Origin: Solicoccozyma terricola | Lineage: Eukaryota > Basidiomycota > Tremellomycetes > Filobasidiales > Piskurozymaceae | Assembly: GCA_001600875.1 (NCBI GenBank) | Contig: BCLD01000004.1 | Coordinates: 570,553 to 634,552 of the forward strand | Direction of reading: 5' to 3' | Length of the DNA stretch: 64,000 nt | Shown: positions 34,135 to 45,667 of the stretch, one piece after another | Position numbering within the stretch: the stretch's first letter is position 1 | Layout of the letters: every line of letters begins with the position of its first letter | Notes under the pieces: model-generated | Database searches by the model: none | The model's input: the letters and a program-made list of their open reading frames with translations, nothing else | Told to the model about the DNA's origin: nothing | Translations under genes and position numbers: made by a program

Positions 34135-35498
34135 ATGTCCAAGAAGCGCAAGCTCGCAGGTGCATCCATATTCGCTCATCTACCGCCAGATCTCCGCTGC
34201 TCTATCCGTGCTCAAAAGTCCGCAGCGGTTGAAGGATCCAGCCAGGCGGTCAGATCCAATGCGACGCAGGGCCGTGACGAGCTCAATGAGCAACGTGAGG
34301 ACGGCCACCACCCTCCATGTATCACCGATTGACGAGCTCATTGCAACCTGATGACACAGATCCAGTAGCAATCACCGACCTGGTCCGCACATCGAGCTCA
34401 CAGTCACCTCAGTCTCCGACTCCTCAACATCCGTGGGATTGCACCGGACTAGTACCTCGATATACCCAGGCTAGTCAAGTTCCTGACCCAATCAAAAAGT
34501 GTGGGTAAACTGCTTGATTGCATGCTCGCTCAAATGTACCAATGCACTGATCTGTCATGTCCACTCTTCGGTCCTCCAGATTGGCATCAACGCAAGCAAC
34601 TTTTTTCCCTATACGACGATGCTCCGATCATCATGGATGAGACTGGATGGTATTCTGTAACGCCAGAAGCAATCGCAGTGCACACTGCAGAGCGTTGCAG
34701 GTCGGACACTATCCTAGGTGAGCTGAAAGCTATAGGGTGGTCGCTAATATAAACTCGTTCTCAACTGCTTTCCATTGCTGCAGATGGATTCTGCGGCGTG
34801 GGTGGCAACGCCATTCAGTTCGCTCTAACCTGCGAACGAGGTGGGTCCAAGCCGATACAGACGCCGCTTGCTCATTGATCACCAACAATGTGGGCCAAAA
34901 TAGTCATCGCTATAGACTCTGACATGACCAGGTTACGTCTGGCACGTCACAACGCCTTGCAATACGGTGTTGCGGATCGCATCGAATTTATCTGCGCAGA
35001 TTACATTCAATTCGCCAACGCATATGCGTCACGCTTCAGCTCACTGGAGGGACCAATTGATGTCGTCTTCCTGAGTCCACCTTGGGGTGAGTGGCTACCG
35101 CTGGCCTTGATCTCCTACCCTTCTGCATACACAATCCTCATGCTCACACCCCGCTCGTCAAAAAAGGTGGGCCTGAATATCAATCTCCTCAGTCAATGGG
35201 AACTACAGCCACGCCAGACGGTTGCTTGACATCCGCGCCTTCGTCTACGTACCCCCTTGCTGCTCTCGCGCCAGTGTCCGGCCAGGAGCTGTTCAAGCTC
35301 TCGCAAGCTCTGACTCCCAGTGTCGCCCTCTTCCTGCCTCGGAACATTGACGTCAACGAAGTCGCATCATTGGCTCCAACTTCGAGCAATGGACAGCAAG
35401 ACGTCGTGGAGATTGAGGAGAATTGGGTTGGGTCGGAGGATAATGCTCGACTCAAAGCTTGCACAGCTTATTTCGGCGCCCTCACAGCCCGGCGCTGA
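34135..35498 (+). CDS. TGS1: Trimethylguanosine synthase (cap hypermethylase)
   Basis: Six exons: 34135-34294, 34360-34500, 34580-34717, 34784-34840, 34904-35086, 35167-35498; 336 aa. The conserved core reads [36 protein letters not shown], then the SAM-binding [21 protein letters not shown], and the catalytic SPPWGGPEY, as in Tgs1. It converts the m7G caps of snRNAs and snoRNAs to 2,2,7-trimethylguanosine. The N-terminus starts MSKKRKLA, a likely basic nuclear signal. It is convergent with STE3, with 36 bp between the stop codons. Confidence 0.93.
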
Positions 35499-35534
35499 AA
35501 GCGTGTATAAGGAATACGCTAGTTGGTCCTAGTT

Positions 35535-36884
35535 CTATACAATATCTTTGTCAATCCGGACAGTTACAGGGCTAGGACGCGACTTTTCATGAAGCAAGGT
35601 CGGCACCTCCGCTGCGTACCAGTCGCCCATGTCATCTTCGAGACTCTCATCGGGAATGTGACTAGAGTCCCCCCCTGTAACGACCACGGTTGTTCCTAGG
35701 GAAGGAACGTATAGTCTATGCGGAAGAGGGGAGTATTGTCAGAGGGGAGTATTGTCGGTTAAAATATTAACTCGGACTGGCATACGACTCACGGGTTGAT
35801 TGGGCGTTTAGAAATCCCCGCAATTCGTTGAAGGATCACCTTGATACGGTCAATCCAGCGGACGTATTCCTTTACAGCATCATCAGTGAGGCCGAAGAAG
35901 GCGAAAAACATGAAGGCAGCGAGAACGCAGGTCCACTTCTGTATCCAATAAGTCGTAGGGTATGTTGGAACAGACGGATCGAGTTGTTGATAGAGAAGTG
36001 CTGCATCGTAGTAGAAGATAATACCAAAGTTTTCATGCACGTTACCCCACGAGACCCAAGGGTGCAAATTCTTGATATAAGTTTGAAGATAATAGATGGC
36101 GAATGGAATGGTGAGTAGAAGGTCGGACGTCGCGAAAGCGCACAATCGCAGGAAGGTGCCTGTAGTGATGCCGGATTTCGAGCCTCGCAAGATAGCGTTA
36201 AACTGGAGACGACGCGACAAGAACGCATGCATTGCAAGTGCTGATGGGGCTAACGAGTCAGTGCGGTTTTAAGAACAGCTGGGAAGATCAACAGACGCAC
36301 CTCCATATATAGCTGAAAAGAGCCCGAAGATTAATGGCCAGATATACACAAGGACAACGGCTACCCAAGTCGGCCAGTTCGCTGGAGTACAACCGAAACC
36401 TTCGATAATGTTAAATCGATGAGGTTGAGGAATGTAGGAGAGAATCATGATTAACACCGGTGCACCGACTCCTAAGCTGAGGTCGATTGTGATGTTAATT
36501 CGCTTGGATTGTTGACCGGTGACTGACTGCCTAGATGCAGCGATTGTAGCGAGACGTCGGTTGATGCACAACGAGGATGCAGTAATACCTGGCCCGATCC
36601 CAATGATGAGCTTCGTAGCTGCGAGTTTGCGGAAGATTGAATTAGGTCAATGTAGACACCAAAAGCACAACTTGTAACTGACTGATATCACACCACACTG
36701 GCGCCCAGTTAGACACATTGTCCATCCACAGGATTGAGTTCACGAAGAAGATGAGATTTGCGATGAATATCCAGCCGATACTCATGAGAGTTCCGACGTT
36801 GCCTGCACGCCAATGCCAACTGGTTGGAATGGCGACCAACAGCATCGCCACCAGCGAGAAGATCATGAATGCCGTATCGTGCAT
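35535..36884 (-). CDS. STE3: STE3-class pheromone receptor (7-TM GPCR)
   Basis: Four exons: 36884-36683, 36618-36301, 36240-35793, 35715-35535; 382 aa. It has the fungal class D (STE3) layout: TM1 right after a 5-residue N-terminus, IPTSWHWRAGNVGTL after TM1, SILWMDNV and WCDITTKLIIGIG, CINRRLATIA before TM4, and GFGCTPANWPTW in the loop before TM5. Seven hydrophobic spans can be counted. The last exon encodes a short acidic cytoplasmic tail. It senses the lipopeptide pheromone of the opposite mating type and signals through a G protein. With the pheromone gene 8.7 kb away it defines a P/R mating region. Confidence 0.96.
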
Positions 36885-37232
36885 GATGTTGGAGTACGCT
36901 CTAAAAGTTGCTGCGACGGTACTCAACCAATCGCTCACACTCAGCCGCCCATGTTTATATTGCCAGGCTTGTTCAAGACGAACGAATCTGTGATCTGTCC
37001 CTCATTGTTCACGATATCGTTCAATATTCTGTTATTGTTCTCGGAGCACGTGCGGCCAGACCAAAAATAAACAATAAACCATTGCGAAAGCTCTCCATTG
37101 TTCTCCTAGCCCTATTGTTGTGATCGTTCGACCGCCCCAGATATATAAGGATTATGATTGTTCTGAGCCTTTGTAGTCTTTGCATTCCCGGATATATCTA
37201 CAGTGAACGAACAGTCAAGTATTACACTCAAT
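36885..37232. promoter_or_regulatory. STE3/RIM1 divergent promoter with ATTGTT cluster
   Basis: 348 bp. It contains ATTGTTCTC at 37034 and 37097, ATTGTTCTG at 37157, further ATTGTT at 37004 and 37114, and AACAAT at 37070. A TATA-like ATATATAAGG lies at 37141. The 9-mer ATTGTTCTC recurs upstream of the pheromone gene. AACAAT is the core of SRY/Sox-type HMG-box factors, the class that drives fungal mating genes. Binding here is inferred. Confidence 0.75.
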
Positions 37233-38090
37233 ATGCTCACCTTCAATAATGTAAAGGGTTTAGCTCAGATGTCTCTGATGGTGAGGCCCGTTTCGCATTC
37301 ATATCCGTCCATATAACAACGCTAATCCGCAGAATCAAAGCAGAGCAGGGCGTTCACGACGACGGCAAAGTCGCAGGTCATGCCTCGCGTCTCGATCATG
37401 GGCCGGCTGGGAGCAGATCCCATAATGGAGACGGATCTGAAGGGGAGGGAATATTACAGGTTAGTCACCGCCGGCATTGTCGTAACATGCTTGACGTAAT
37501 GTGACCACCACCATATTCAGATACAATATCGCCGTGGACGAATCGTACAAGAAAGACAGCGAAGGAAGTGAGTCGAGATAGTTGATATTTGGCAAACATA
37601 TGCTAATCCCCCCCCCCCCTCCCCCTTCTTTCTTTCGTCTTCTCAGAACCTCTCATTGACCCCAAGTCCGGCTGTGAGTGGCTTGATTGCGGGGCGGTTC
37701 TGTTGTCCAATATCTGAATCACACGTCCCGTGCAGACCGTGCCAAAGAGACAGCTTGGTACACAGTATTTTCGCACGCCCAATTTCAGCATCCTTATATT
37801 CGTAAACTAAGCAAAGGGTCGGTAAAAGGCGACCCTCAGATGTCGTCAATATCGCTGACATCGCTTGGGGCTCACCCAGGATGCTTGTGCATGTCGAAGC
37901 GGACGTTTCCAAGAGGCATGATATTAAGGACCCCGCTGACACTTCGAAATTTACGGATCGCACCTTCTTCAGACAACGTGAGTGCGGTGCCAGAGAGAAA
38001 AGCGAGTAGTGTGAGCATTGACCAATGGATTCCGACACAGGTCATGTTGACATCCTGGCATACCCACATGCGGGGCGCCCGGGACTCTGA
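37233..38090 (+). CDS. RIM1: Mitochondrial single-stranded DNA-binding protein
   Basis: Seven exons: 37233-37280, 37341-37459, 37521-37567, 37647-37673, 37736-37817, 37880-37977, 38041-38090; 156 aa. After a mitochondrial-type presequence (SRAFTTTAKSQ) the OB fold reads VSIMGRLGADP, YYRYNIAVDESY, ETAWYTVFSHAQ and KGMLVHVEADV, as in Rim1/mtSSB, which coats single-stranded mtDNA during replication. Intron 3 contains a run of 12 C. The donor used after KG is gtcggt, a weaker site. It shares its promoter with STE3, so it may be drawn into mating regulation. Confidence 0.88.
37608..37619. repeat. Poly(C) run in RIM1 intron 3
   Basis: Twelve C, one T, then five C, used here as the polypyrimidine tract. 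Prone to length error. Confidence 0.85.
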
Positions 38091-38399
38091 GTGCTTCGAT
38101 ACGGTGGACTTCTTTTTAGCTTTGTAATATATATATATATGATTACCGAACACTGATTATCCCAGCCATTCCCGCCACGGGACCCAGAATTTTCGTATTT
38201 AGTCGCAGTAGCTTGCTGTAAAGTCTGCCCGTCGATTTAGTTGCATGGACGTTCCCCGGTTCATGCTGCTTGCGTATGATTGCTCAAAATCTCTATGATG
38301 ATGTGGTGAGCGAAGAAAGTATCGCATCGCACCCACTCGGGATTACGCGCAGAAACCTATTTGGAGGAACTCGCAAAAGCGAAGAAGAGCCATAGCAGC

Positions 38400-38960
38400 A
38401 TTTGCTTTTGCCAAGTGCACACGACCGGGCCTTGACGGAGGAGTGTCAAGGTATTCGCGCACAGAAAGTGGTCGGAGGGAATTGCAGGATGGAAGGAAAT
38501 GGGGCCTGGTCTGGTTGCCAACTGACTGAGTTGCAGAAAGGATCACTTGACCAGAGCGAAGGGCTAGGTTGGATGAGCTCAGTGAGAAAACTGAGTTTAA
38601 ACTGAGCTTAGCTCGATTGCCCAGGGAACATCATGATATGATATCTTGGTGATGAGAAAAGAAAAATACAAAGGGACAAGCTAGTTCCTTCTTCTTAATA
38701 TATGTGTTCTTGTTACGACGGGACCTTGATGCAGGAGTGCCGAGTTATGGGTGTGCAAGCGCAGAGGAAGCGGTCAAGAGGAATTGCAGAATGTATGACA
38801 ATGGGGCCTAGTCAGTCCCGTTGCCAACTTCACTGAGTTGCAGCAAGGAATCACTTGACCAAGGTGAGAGGACTAGGTGGATGAGAGCTCCATGACTGGT
38901 GAGCTTGACTCGCTAGTGATGTATTATATCTTTTGGTGAAGAGAAAGGAAAAGTACAATT
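38400..38960. repeat. Two direct copies of a ~270 bp degenerate repeat
   Basis: Copies at about 38425-38690 and 38718-38985 share, in order, ggaattgcagga/aat, atggggcct, gttgccaact, gagttgcag, atcacttgacca and ggctag/gactag, then a CT/TA-rich end. They belong to the same family as the inverted copies at 39490-39960. Confidence 0.8.
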
Positions 38961-39039
38961 AAGGAAAGTAGTTTCTTCTGCCATATATATGTATTTCTGA
39001 GAAGGGTCAACAGTCGTAGAAGTCGTGCGGGGTGTTCGG

Positions 39040-39135
39040 TATGGTCGGTGTGGTCGGTGTGGTCGGTGTGGTCGGTGTGGTCGGTGTGGTCGGTGTGGTC
39101 GGTGTGGTCGGTGTGGTCGGTGTGTTTGGTGTGTT
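39040..39135. repeat. 9-bp minisatellite (TGTGGTCGG)n
   Basis: Nine to ten near-perfect TGTGGTCGG units, then degenerate TGTGTTTGG units. It sits between the direct and inverted repeat copies. On the minus strand it reads as an Arg-Pro-His repeat, with no sign of being a real protein. Confidence 0.92.
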
Positions 39136-39489
39136 TGGGTTATGTTGCGGTACTGCATTGGCAGGATCGTAACAGTTCTGGGAAAGGTTTTGAGTCATCC
39201 GAATTTTTCAAGTTGTTTGAGATGTGTTTCGAACCTGCTCTGAAGCTCCTCAACATAATACCAGCACAATAAGGACACCTTAGTTCCCTTTGACCTAATA
39301 TGTCCCTATTACAACTGGACCAACATGAACCCTCCACCCCTTGGTTCTATTGTGGCTCTATCACTATTATGGGTGAAGCTCCACCTTCACCACCCAAAGA
39401 ACAATAGACCTCCATCTCTGAAGGAGTTGAAGGTTCTGTCATGTCTTACTTCTTTTCGAGAGTACTCCATTTCTCTTGCCACTGCTCTC

Positions 39490-39960
39490 AGTGGCAAAGC
39501 ACTGTATATACTGGCATATTCTCTACCCCTTTCATGTACTCTCTCTTTCCCTTCACCAAAAGATATCATAGTTTACATTCCCCTCAACACTCAGTCACTA
39601 CTTGTCCTCAAGCCCATACTAGCCTTTCCCATTGGTCAAGTGATTCCTTGCTGCAACTATAATAGTTGGCAAGACAGCTAGTAAGCCCCATTCCGCAATT
39701 CCCGACTGACCACCCTTGTGTGCCAATACACCCAAGCGCATGGCAACCTCCGCCAAAGCTTCGTCGTAAACTGCCCAAAGATACGGTAATCTTCATTTTT
39801 CTTAATACCGAGTCACCCAATGACTACTATTGGTTTCCAAGCGTCCACTAGCTCTTCCCTCTGACCACGTGGTTTCTTGTTACAACTAGGATAGTGGGAA
39901 AGGTAGCTAGCAAGTCTCATGCTAAAAGTTCCAACTTACCCACCTGGCTTGTTAATACAC
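39490..39960. repeat. Two inverted copies of the same repeat
   Basis: The complement of 39620-39745 reads gggaattgcggaatgggg, cttgccaact, agttgcagcaaggaatca and cttgacca, matching the copies at 38.4-38.9 kb in reverse orientation. A more diverged copy lies at about 39850-39960. Together they form a broken inverted repeat of about 1.5 kb around the minisatellite. Confidence 0.78.
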
Positions 39961-40530
39961 TAAGGGGCTTGCAACATCGGCTACGGCTTTGATCGTGACA
40001 TCCCGCAGATAAAATAACACAAAGTATGCAGGTGAACATATGGAAGTAATTTCTTGTGTTTTCATCTGCCGATTCCGAACTATCGCGCCAACATGGCTAA
40101 ATGTAGTTTACCTCTGAAACTTTGGGCAAATAATAATCAAGACATGTATGATGCATCATTTTCCAGTTTCTTTGCGGTATACCACAACGACGCCAGCTGA
40201 GGCCGTGGCCTTGCCTACTTGCACATGAAGATCTCAAGTGCTACAAACCCTTATGAGGGTAGTTTCTTGGAGAGGATCGACGAGCCGCCGCCAGTACAAC
40301 GTTCTTTCTCGAGCGCAATGTATTATTTGGTATCGCGCCCGGGAGCCGTGGCCATACATATATACGTCACGCCTATAAGACTACGCCTGCATAATGTTAT
40401 GGGTCAAATTTTACTACATTATAGGACGATTCACTTTCTGTGCTTCGAGCATATTGAACTGGTCTTTAAGAAACTCCGTTGTGCCCTTCCTGGATAGTCA
40501 AGACTTGATATCAGAAGGTGCCGCACTCAA

Positions 40531-43500
40531 TCAGAACGGCCGGTTCGTCACTGACCTCATGCGCAGGATTCGTAACAGCATCTCACCGCACGGTTTTCCG
40601 TAGGCAACATTTGACCGCGCACTCTTATTCAGTTTGATAGTGCGGAGATTCCTTCGGGACCTCATTGTATGCATGCGATTCCGTTTGCTGCCCACGGAAG
40701 CTGCCAAAGATGTACGGAAATCCCGAACACATTCCTGCAAAGACGATATGATTAGATGCTAGATCATCGGAAGGCCATTTGCATTGCACATACTTCCATG
40801 AGATCATCTGTTGGCCAATCGTAGTAAATTCGTAATCGCATGATGTCGTTGTATCCATAATTCTGCAAGTCGTCTAAGGGCACGCCTTTGCCATCTCCTT
40901 GTGCATAAAAGTAGTCGCGCAGGAACTTGACACATCACAAAAAGTCAGCATGTCGCGGAGATTAATAGCCTCTCAGAAAACACTCGCCTTCAGCCACCGA
41001 AGAACCACATCCAATTCCTTGTCACTCAGAGGTTGCATCTGAGATGGACGAGCCGACAATGCTGGTATAGTCAGACTTTCGATGATGGCTACGATTTCCC
41101 GCCACAACCGCACGAGCACCATTGAGAGATTCGTGCTCGTCAATCCAACGCTCAATATTTCCAGGTTGTGGTCCAAGTAGTCCAAGAGAGGTCCAATGGC
41201 GGCCTCTACCTGAACATCACTAAGGTCTTTGCGTGATCCGTTGTCTTTCATGGTCATCGTTACTGCGGGTATATTGCTCGAGGGCTTGAGTTTGAGAGAG
41301 CTGCGGTAAGCCTCTGAGAGTTTATTGATAGCATCGCCTGCGATACCTCCTGAGAATAATGATCCGCTTGACAGAAGCTGGCGCAAAGTAGTCCGCGAGA
41401 GTACATGCCTCACCGTGGGCGTCATCTGACTCTCAACATCATCAGTTTGACAATAGTACGCATCAGACCTGGACGAACTTACCTTGTCAACCAACATACG
41501 GATCATTTCAACCTGAGCTAGGTGCAGACAACGAAATGCTCTTCCAAAGTGGAATTGTGGGTCGTGCTGCTCCTGTTCCATAACCACCCGGAGGCGCAGG
41601 GTTCCTCCAGTGTCTAAGGCGAGATTGAACTCCCGAGGAGCAAGCTCTGTAAATGTCGTTGGATCCAATTTGAAGTAAGCTCGTCCATGCGCGCCACGCT
41701 TGAGCTGCAGGTCATGCCGTTGCAAAGTAGTCATGAGCCACAACCGTCTGTCGCAAACAACATCTAATTCCTCGTCCCCTGCAGATGTGGCATACATCAT
41801 TGCCGTCAAGATGTCAGGTCCAACCCTCACAAGGAGATTACGGATACTCACATCTGGCGGATTCGCTCGACACAACACTTCGGGTGCGCAGTAATGTGCG
41901 GCCATTCTCATCGCTGATTACAACTTCGCTCCTGGCTGGTATGTGAGCTTGTTCATCATCGAACTCCGCCTCCAATACTTTGATGGAAAAGAGATTGGAA
42001 AATTGACTCTGATTTTCTCGCTTCTGCAACTTCTCTTCGTGTTTGTCGATATTCATCTCTGCATAGAGCGTATCCAAATGTCGCATAGCTGCTTCGATGT
42101 CATTGACCAAGACACAGGCCTAATTTGCGTTTCAACGTCGGTCAGTTGTGGCGGAAACTTTATGCAACATGGCCTGCCTTACCTCAGGACTGAAATTAAA
42201 AGGTTCAACTTCAATATCGAATTGAGGCTTCATTCCAGTTCGAGACAGCCAATCCTCTGGCCCATCTTTCACTTGTGGTACCTGAGCCTCGCAACGAAGG
42301 CACTGCCCGAAGCGATGACGAAGGCAATCCGAATACCTCAACATTACTTGGCTCACAACCTTTAACGGCGATAGATCAGCAGGATTCTCGGCAGCAGCAG
42401 CTCTCTTTGTCTCTTACTCACAGCTGACATATCAGAGGCAAATTCGGCTGCATCTTCGTCACTAGCCCACTCCAGAGAGGCCAAAACATCAACCGCGCTT
42501 CGAATCGTGGCAAATATATCAACAACCGAGGATGAATGTTGAGTCTCACCCACAACGTTAAGCTTTGTCGATGAGAGGTATACGAGCAGACGTTAATGAC
42601 CTGGTGGACCTCGCGAACCAAGACATTCACGGAGCAAAGTACACACCTCGTCAGCATCCACAGCCTGTGCATAATATACCCCGAGCGTAATAATGCGAAA
42701 CGCACGTAAACTCGCAGGAGTCAGCTGCCGCGAATCGATCTACTGCGCCAGCACTTACGTTGTTGACCCATTCTCCAACAATGGCAGTCAAACTGCCTAA
42801 CCAAGCCAGGACGTGTGGTTTAAATAGTGTAAATACATCTAGCCGTGCTGTCTCTCTGAGGGGTGATGTTATTGACGTCAAGGTTAATTGCCACTCATCT
42901 CATACACATCCACATACTGAACGATGCTGGTATGTGCGTCTAGTATGCGCTTGACCGAGCGATATAAATTGAAGATGACAGTGGTAGCAGCTGTCATTTG
43001 TTGCCGGCCTTGCCCCAACGTTCGTTCGTCGAAAGCCCATTGACTCAGATCTGACCCGAAAATCTTGACATGTTCCCGAAGGGCGATGGCAGGAACGTCG
43101 ATATCGCTGTTAACAAACGCGGTTCGCTTCAGCGTTCAGCCAGCCTGCCAGCGGGACAACTTCACGACCGGAACTGGAACGAACGTGATAATTGGCTCGG
43201 GATATGATCTGCTGTTGCGTTTCGCCTCTCTATAGATCCATGTTGCAAGCGAATCAAGGTGTTCCACACGAGAACCTTCTTTCGAAAACGTTTGCAATGC
43301 TTGTTGGCGGTATAAACTGGACGCACCGGATCTGAACGCCCGCTCGACAACGGCTAGTTTAGACTTGAGGGCTTGTCTGCAGGCAAGCAAGCTGTCGGAA
43401 AGCTGATCTTCTCCGGCGAGACGCTCGCAGATGACGAGAAGTTCTCCGTGCGATTGAACTTCGTGCGAATTGTTGTAAAGGTCGACGTCGAGCTGTTGCA

Positions 43501-45240
43501 GCTTGTCACAAGAAGCTTTCACCATCTGCACCATTGTCTCGCTCAAGCGTGAGATCTGCGGCGCAACAAGCGTGAGTCCCCTCCTTCAATTAACCAGAGC
43601 AGCACTCGCATACCAATGTACCGTGAACTCCTTGGAAGTCGCCAATAGTCTGGAGTATCTGAATAAGACCTTCGACTGCGCACTCGATTGGTACCTCCTC
43701 CGAGAGGTACAGCCGACCCATATGATCCGCAAACAGGACAGCCTGGCCGAAACCTGTTATACCCCAGAACTGCGCGACCCTACTGAGCAATTGAGAATGA
43801 CGCTCGGATAGAATGGAGAGGGATACCATGTGGTTATCCTCAAGCTGTGCCATCGCATCCAAGTCGCGTTCTAAGCATATCTGAAGCAGCGCCTCGAACG
43901 ACTTCTCCGCAGAATCAGGTAGGACATGCCATGGCGTTGTTGCTGGATCACCGTGTGGATCGTCCAATGTATCACCGTCCTTCGCGGAGCTCCTGGCACT
44001 TTGTGATTGCCTGCCGCCAAAGTATTCCTTTTGCAGTTCTTCGAGTCTTCTGACCTCTGCCATAACTTCAACTTGATCGGCTGGCGAACTGATTGGAATG
44101 GGCCGACTCGCGAGTTCATTTTGATCTGATAGCTCGCGCAGCCGGTGCTGTGATAATGCATGAGCATTGTCAGCGGATTGTACATCCCGAGCTAGGCACG
44201 ACTCACCAGCAAGTCTGCTCGGAATACCTGTCAGCGGTGCCAAGTAAGTCTCACATGAATGTTTTGATATTCTGTTGCCCAAGTTAGCAACCTACCTCGA
44301 GAACCGTTTCATCATCCATCTCCACGAGTTTTGGGCCAAACAAGCTTTCGACTGTCTCCTCGAGCTCATCCCATGCCGATGACGAATGGTCTTTGTCTTC
44401 GAGACTCGAGTGGTATGTACTGGTGTGCATATTCTCCAGCCTTGAAACCACATCCTTGCCCACAGGGCCAAGAGTCCTCGCAACGCTTTGTAGTAGAAGA
44501 AGAAAGACGTCCAGTTGCTTGTCCAAAACCTCATGTTTGGAGCGAGGTTCGATGTCGGGACTCTTCTCCGTCATCTTGATGGCCGCAGAGACAAAGGTGA
44601 GAATCAGTTCCTCGAGCTTCCTCGTCTCTTTCGTACGTTTAATCCAGGCTGGGTCAGACCAATGGGACCACATGATCGCCGCGCAACGACGAAAGCGAGC
44701 TTCTGGGAATCTGTAACAGCAGATCAGACGGTAGGTGAAGTTCCTTGCGAGTTTGGCCAAGCATCATTTCTACTCACTCAACATCTTCTCCCTTGGCGAT
44801 TGCAATGAGCCTAGATTCCAAGACTTTAAGGAATTTCTCAGGGAATATGATGGACTTGCCGGAAGGCTGCGTCGCATTGGTCCATCGAGCGGCGGCCTCC
44901 GAGTCTCGACGGGTGGCATTTCGTGCAGCTTTGGCTCTTCGCTCCGCGATGCGGGACAAGGTACTGTAGAAGACAACGTATAAGATAGATGACATCATCT
45001 TGCAAGAGACATTCACTGACACTAGCGACCACACATATCTACATTGCCGGCGTAGGGGGAAAGATCGTCAACGATTAGGACTGGTGGCTATCCCACGAAA
45101 CACCGCTTACTTCGTCAGATCCTGGGATCTGGGGGACGGCGATACTGACATTCCGTCAATCCGGGTTGCCATACTGCGAACGCATGCAGGTCTTTATCAC
45201 GATGGTGTTGAAAGGCAAAGGCAAGGGCAAGCTGGAGCAT
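40531..45240 (-). CDS. Munc13/Git1-like C2-MUN domain protein, 5' end unresolved
   Basis: Many exons, resolved in part: 45240-45146, 44963-44778, 44710-44296, 44249-44207, 44125-43614, 43555-about 43140, then others to 40531. Recognisable blocks are LTECHTLSRIAERRAKAARN, HSSSVVDIFATI, FNFSPE...VLVNDIEAAMRHLD, a C2-like segment (LFSIKVLEAE...VVISDENGRTLLRTRS), LLDYLDHNLEILSVGL and the basic end TMRSRRNLRTIKLNKSAR. This order fits fungal Munc13-type proteins (fission yeast Git1 group) that act in vesicle priming or cAMP signalling. The C2 segment lacks the usual calcium-binding Asp pattern. The first in-frame ATG (45240) is late, so an upstream exon or 5' truncation is possible. Confidence 0.7.
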
Positions 45241-45541
45241 TGGTCGTAGGGCAGGCTGTGCGGAACGTTGAGCTGCAAAATGTCCGCGGATGGCGTCATG
45301 ACACGTCAGAGTGGCGGTGGCGGTGGCGGCGGCTATGAGCTCATGCTGCAGACAAAGACATGTTGTTTGATATCTCGTCCGTACAACTAAATATATAGCT
45401 ACAACCCAGGCAAACTGGTACCGCTAGGGAGTATTCCTGACCATCCTCTCACACCTTCCATACTGTTCCGCGCTATTCAAATGAAAGATATCAGTTGTCG
45501 TTCGTACTCATGTATCGTTCGTCGAGATACTGGTGCTCACC

Positions 45542-45667
45542 CTAGGCGATGACACATCCGAAGGTACCGTAGCTGTTTGAGCGATTCAGCTCCTCGTTGA
45601 CCGGAGCGGCTTGGTCTGCGGCTGCCTTAGAGACAACGGAGTTGAAGATAGCAGTGAAGGCGTCCAT
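45542..45667 (-). CDS. Lipopeptide mating pheromone precursor (MF, CaaX)
   Basis: Single exon, 41 aa. It starts MDAFTAIF, the same opening as Cryptococcus MF-alpha precursors as I recall them, and ends GTFGCVIA. CVIA is a CaaX box: the Cys would be farnesylated, VIA removed and the Cys carboxymethylated, as in basidiomycete a-factor-type pheromones. Cleavage in the Asn/Arg/Ser stretch would leave a mature peptide of about 9-14 residues ending YGTFGC. Only one copy was found; some relatives carry several. The promoter (45668-46089) is rich in ATTGTTCTC. Confidence 0.93.
   Translation of the reverse strand: MDAFTAIFNSVVSKAAADQAAPVNEELNRSNSYGTFGCVIA

Larger units (their letters stand above)
38091..40530. 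other. 2.4 kb gene-free, repeat-rich stretch in the P/R region
   Basis: No frame with protein-like content or splice structure was found on either strand. The left part (38091-38340) is AT-rich near (TA)n at 38128-38141. The centre is the repeat block described separately. The right part (39990-40530) is non-repetitive with only short frames. The ORFs inside the minisatellite are low-complexity artefacts. Confidence 0.7.

Noticed and set aside
39040..39135. CRISPR-like array
   Set aside because: The repeats are contiguous 9-bp units without spacers, in a eukaryotic genome; this is a minisatellite.
39007..39198. Arg-Pro-His / Cys-Gly-Arg repeat proteins in the minisatellite
   Set aside because: Low-complexity frames produced by the 9-bp repeat on both strands; no start context, splice structure or family.
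38091..40530. Additional pheromone copies in the repeat region
   Set aside because: I looked for a CVIA-type CaaX codon string before a stop on both strands and found only the copy at 45542.
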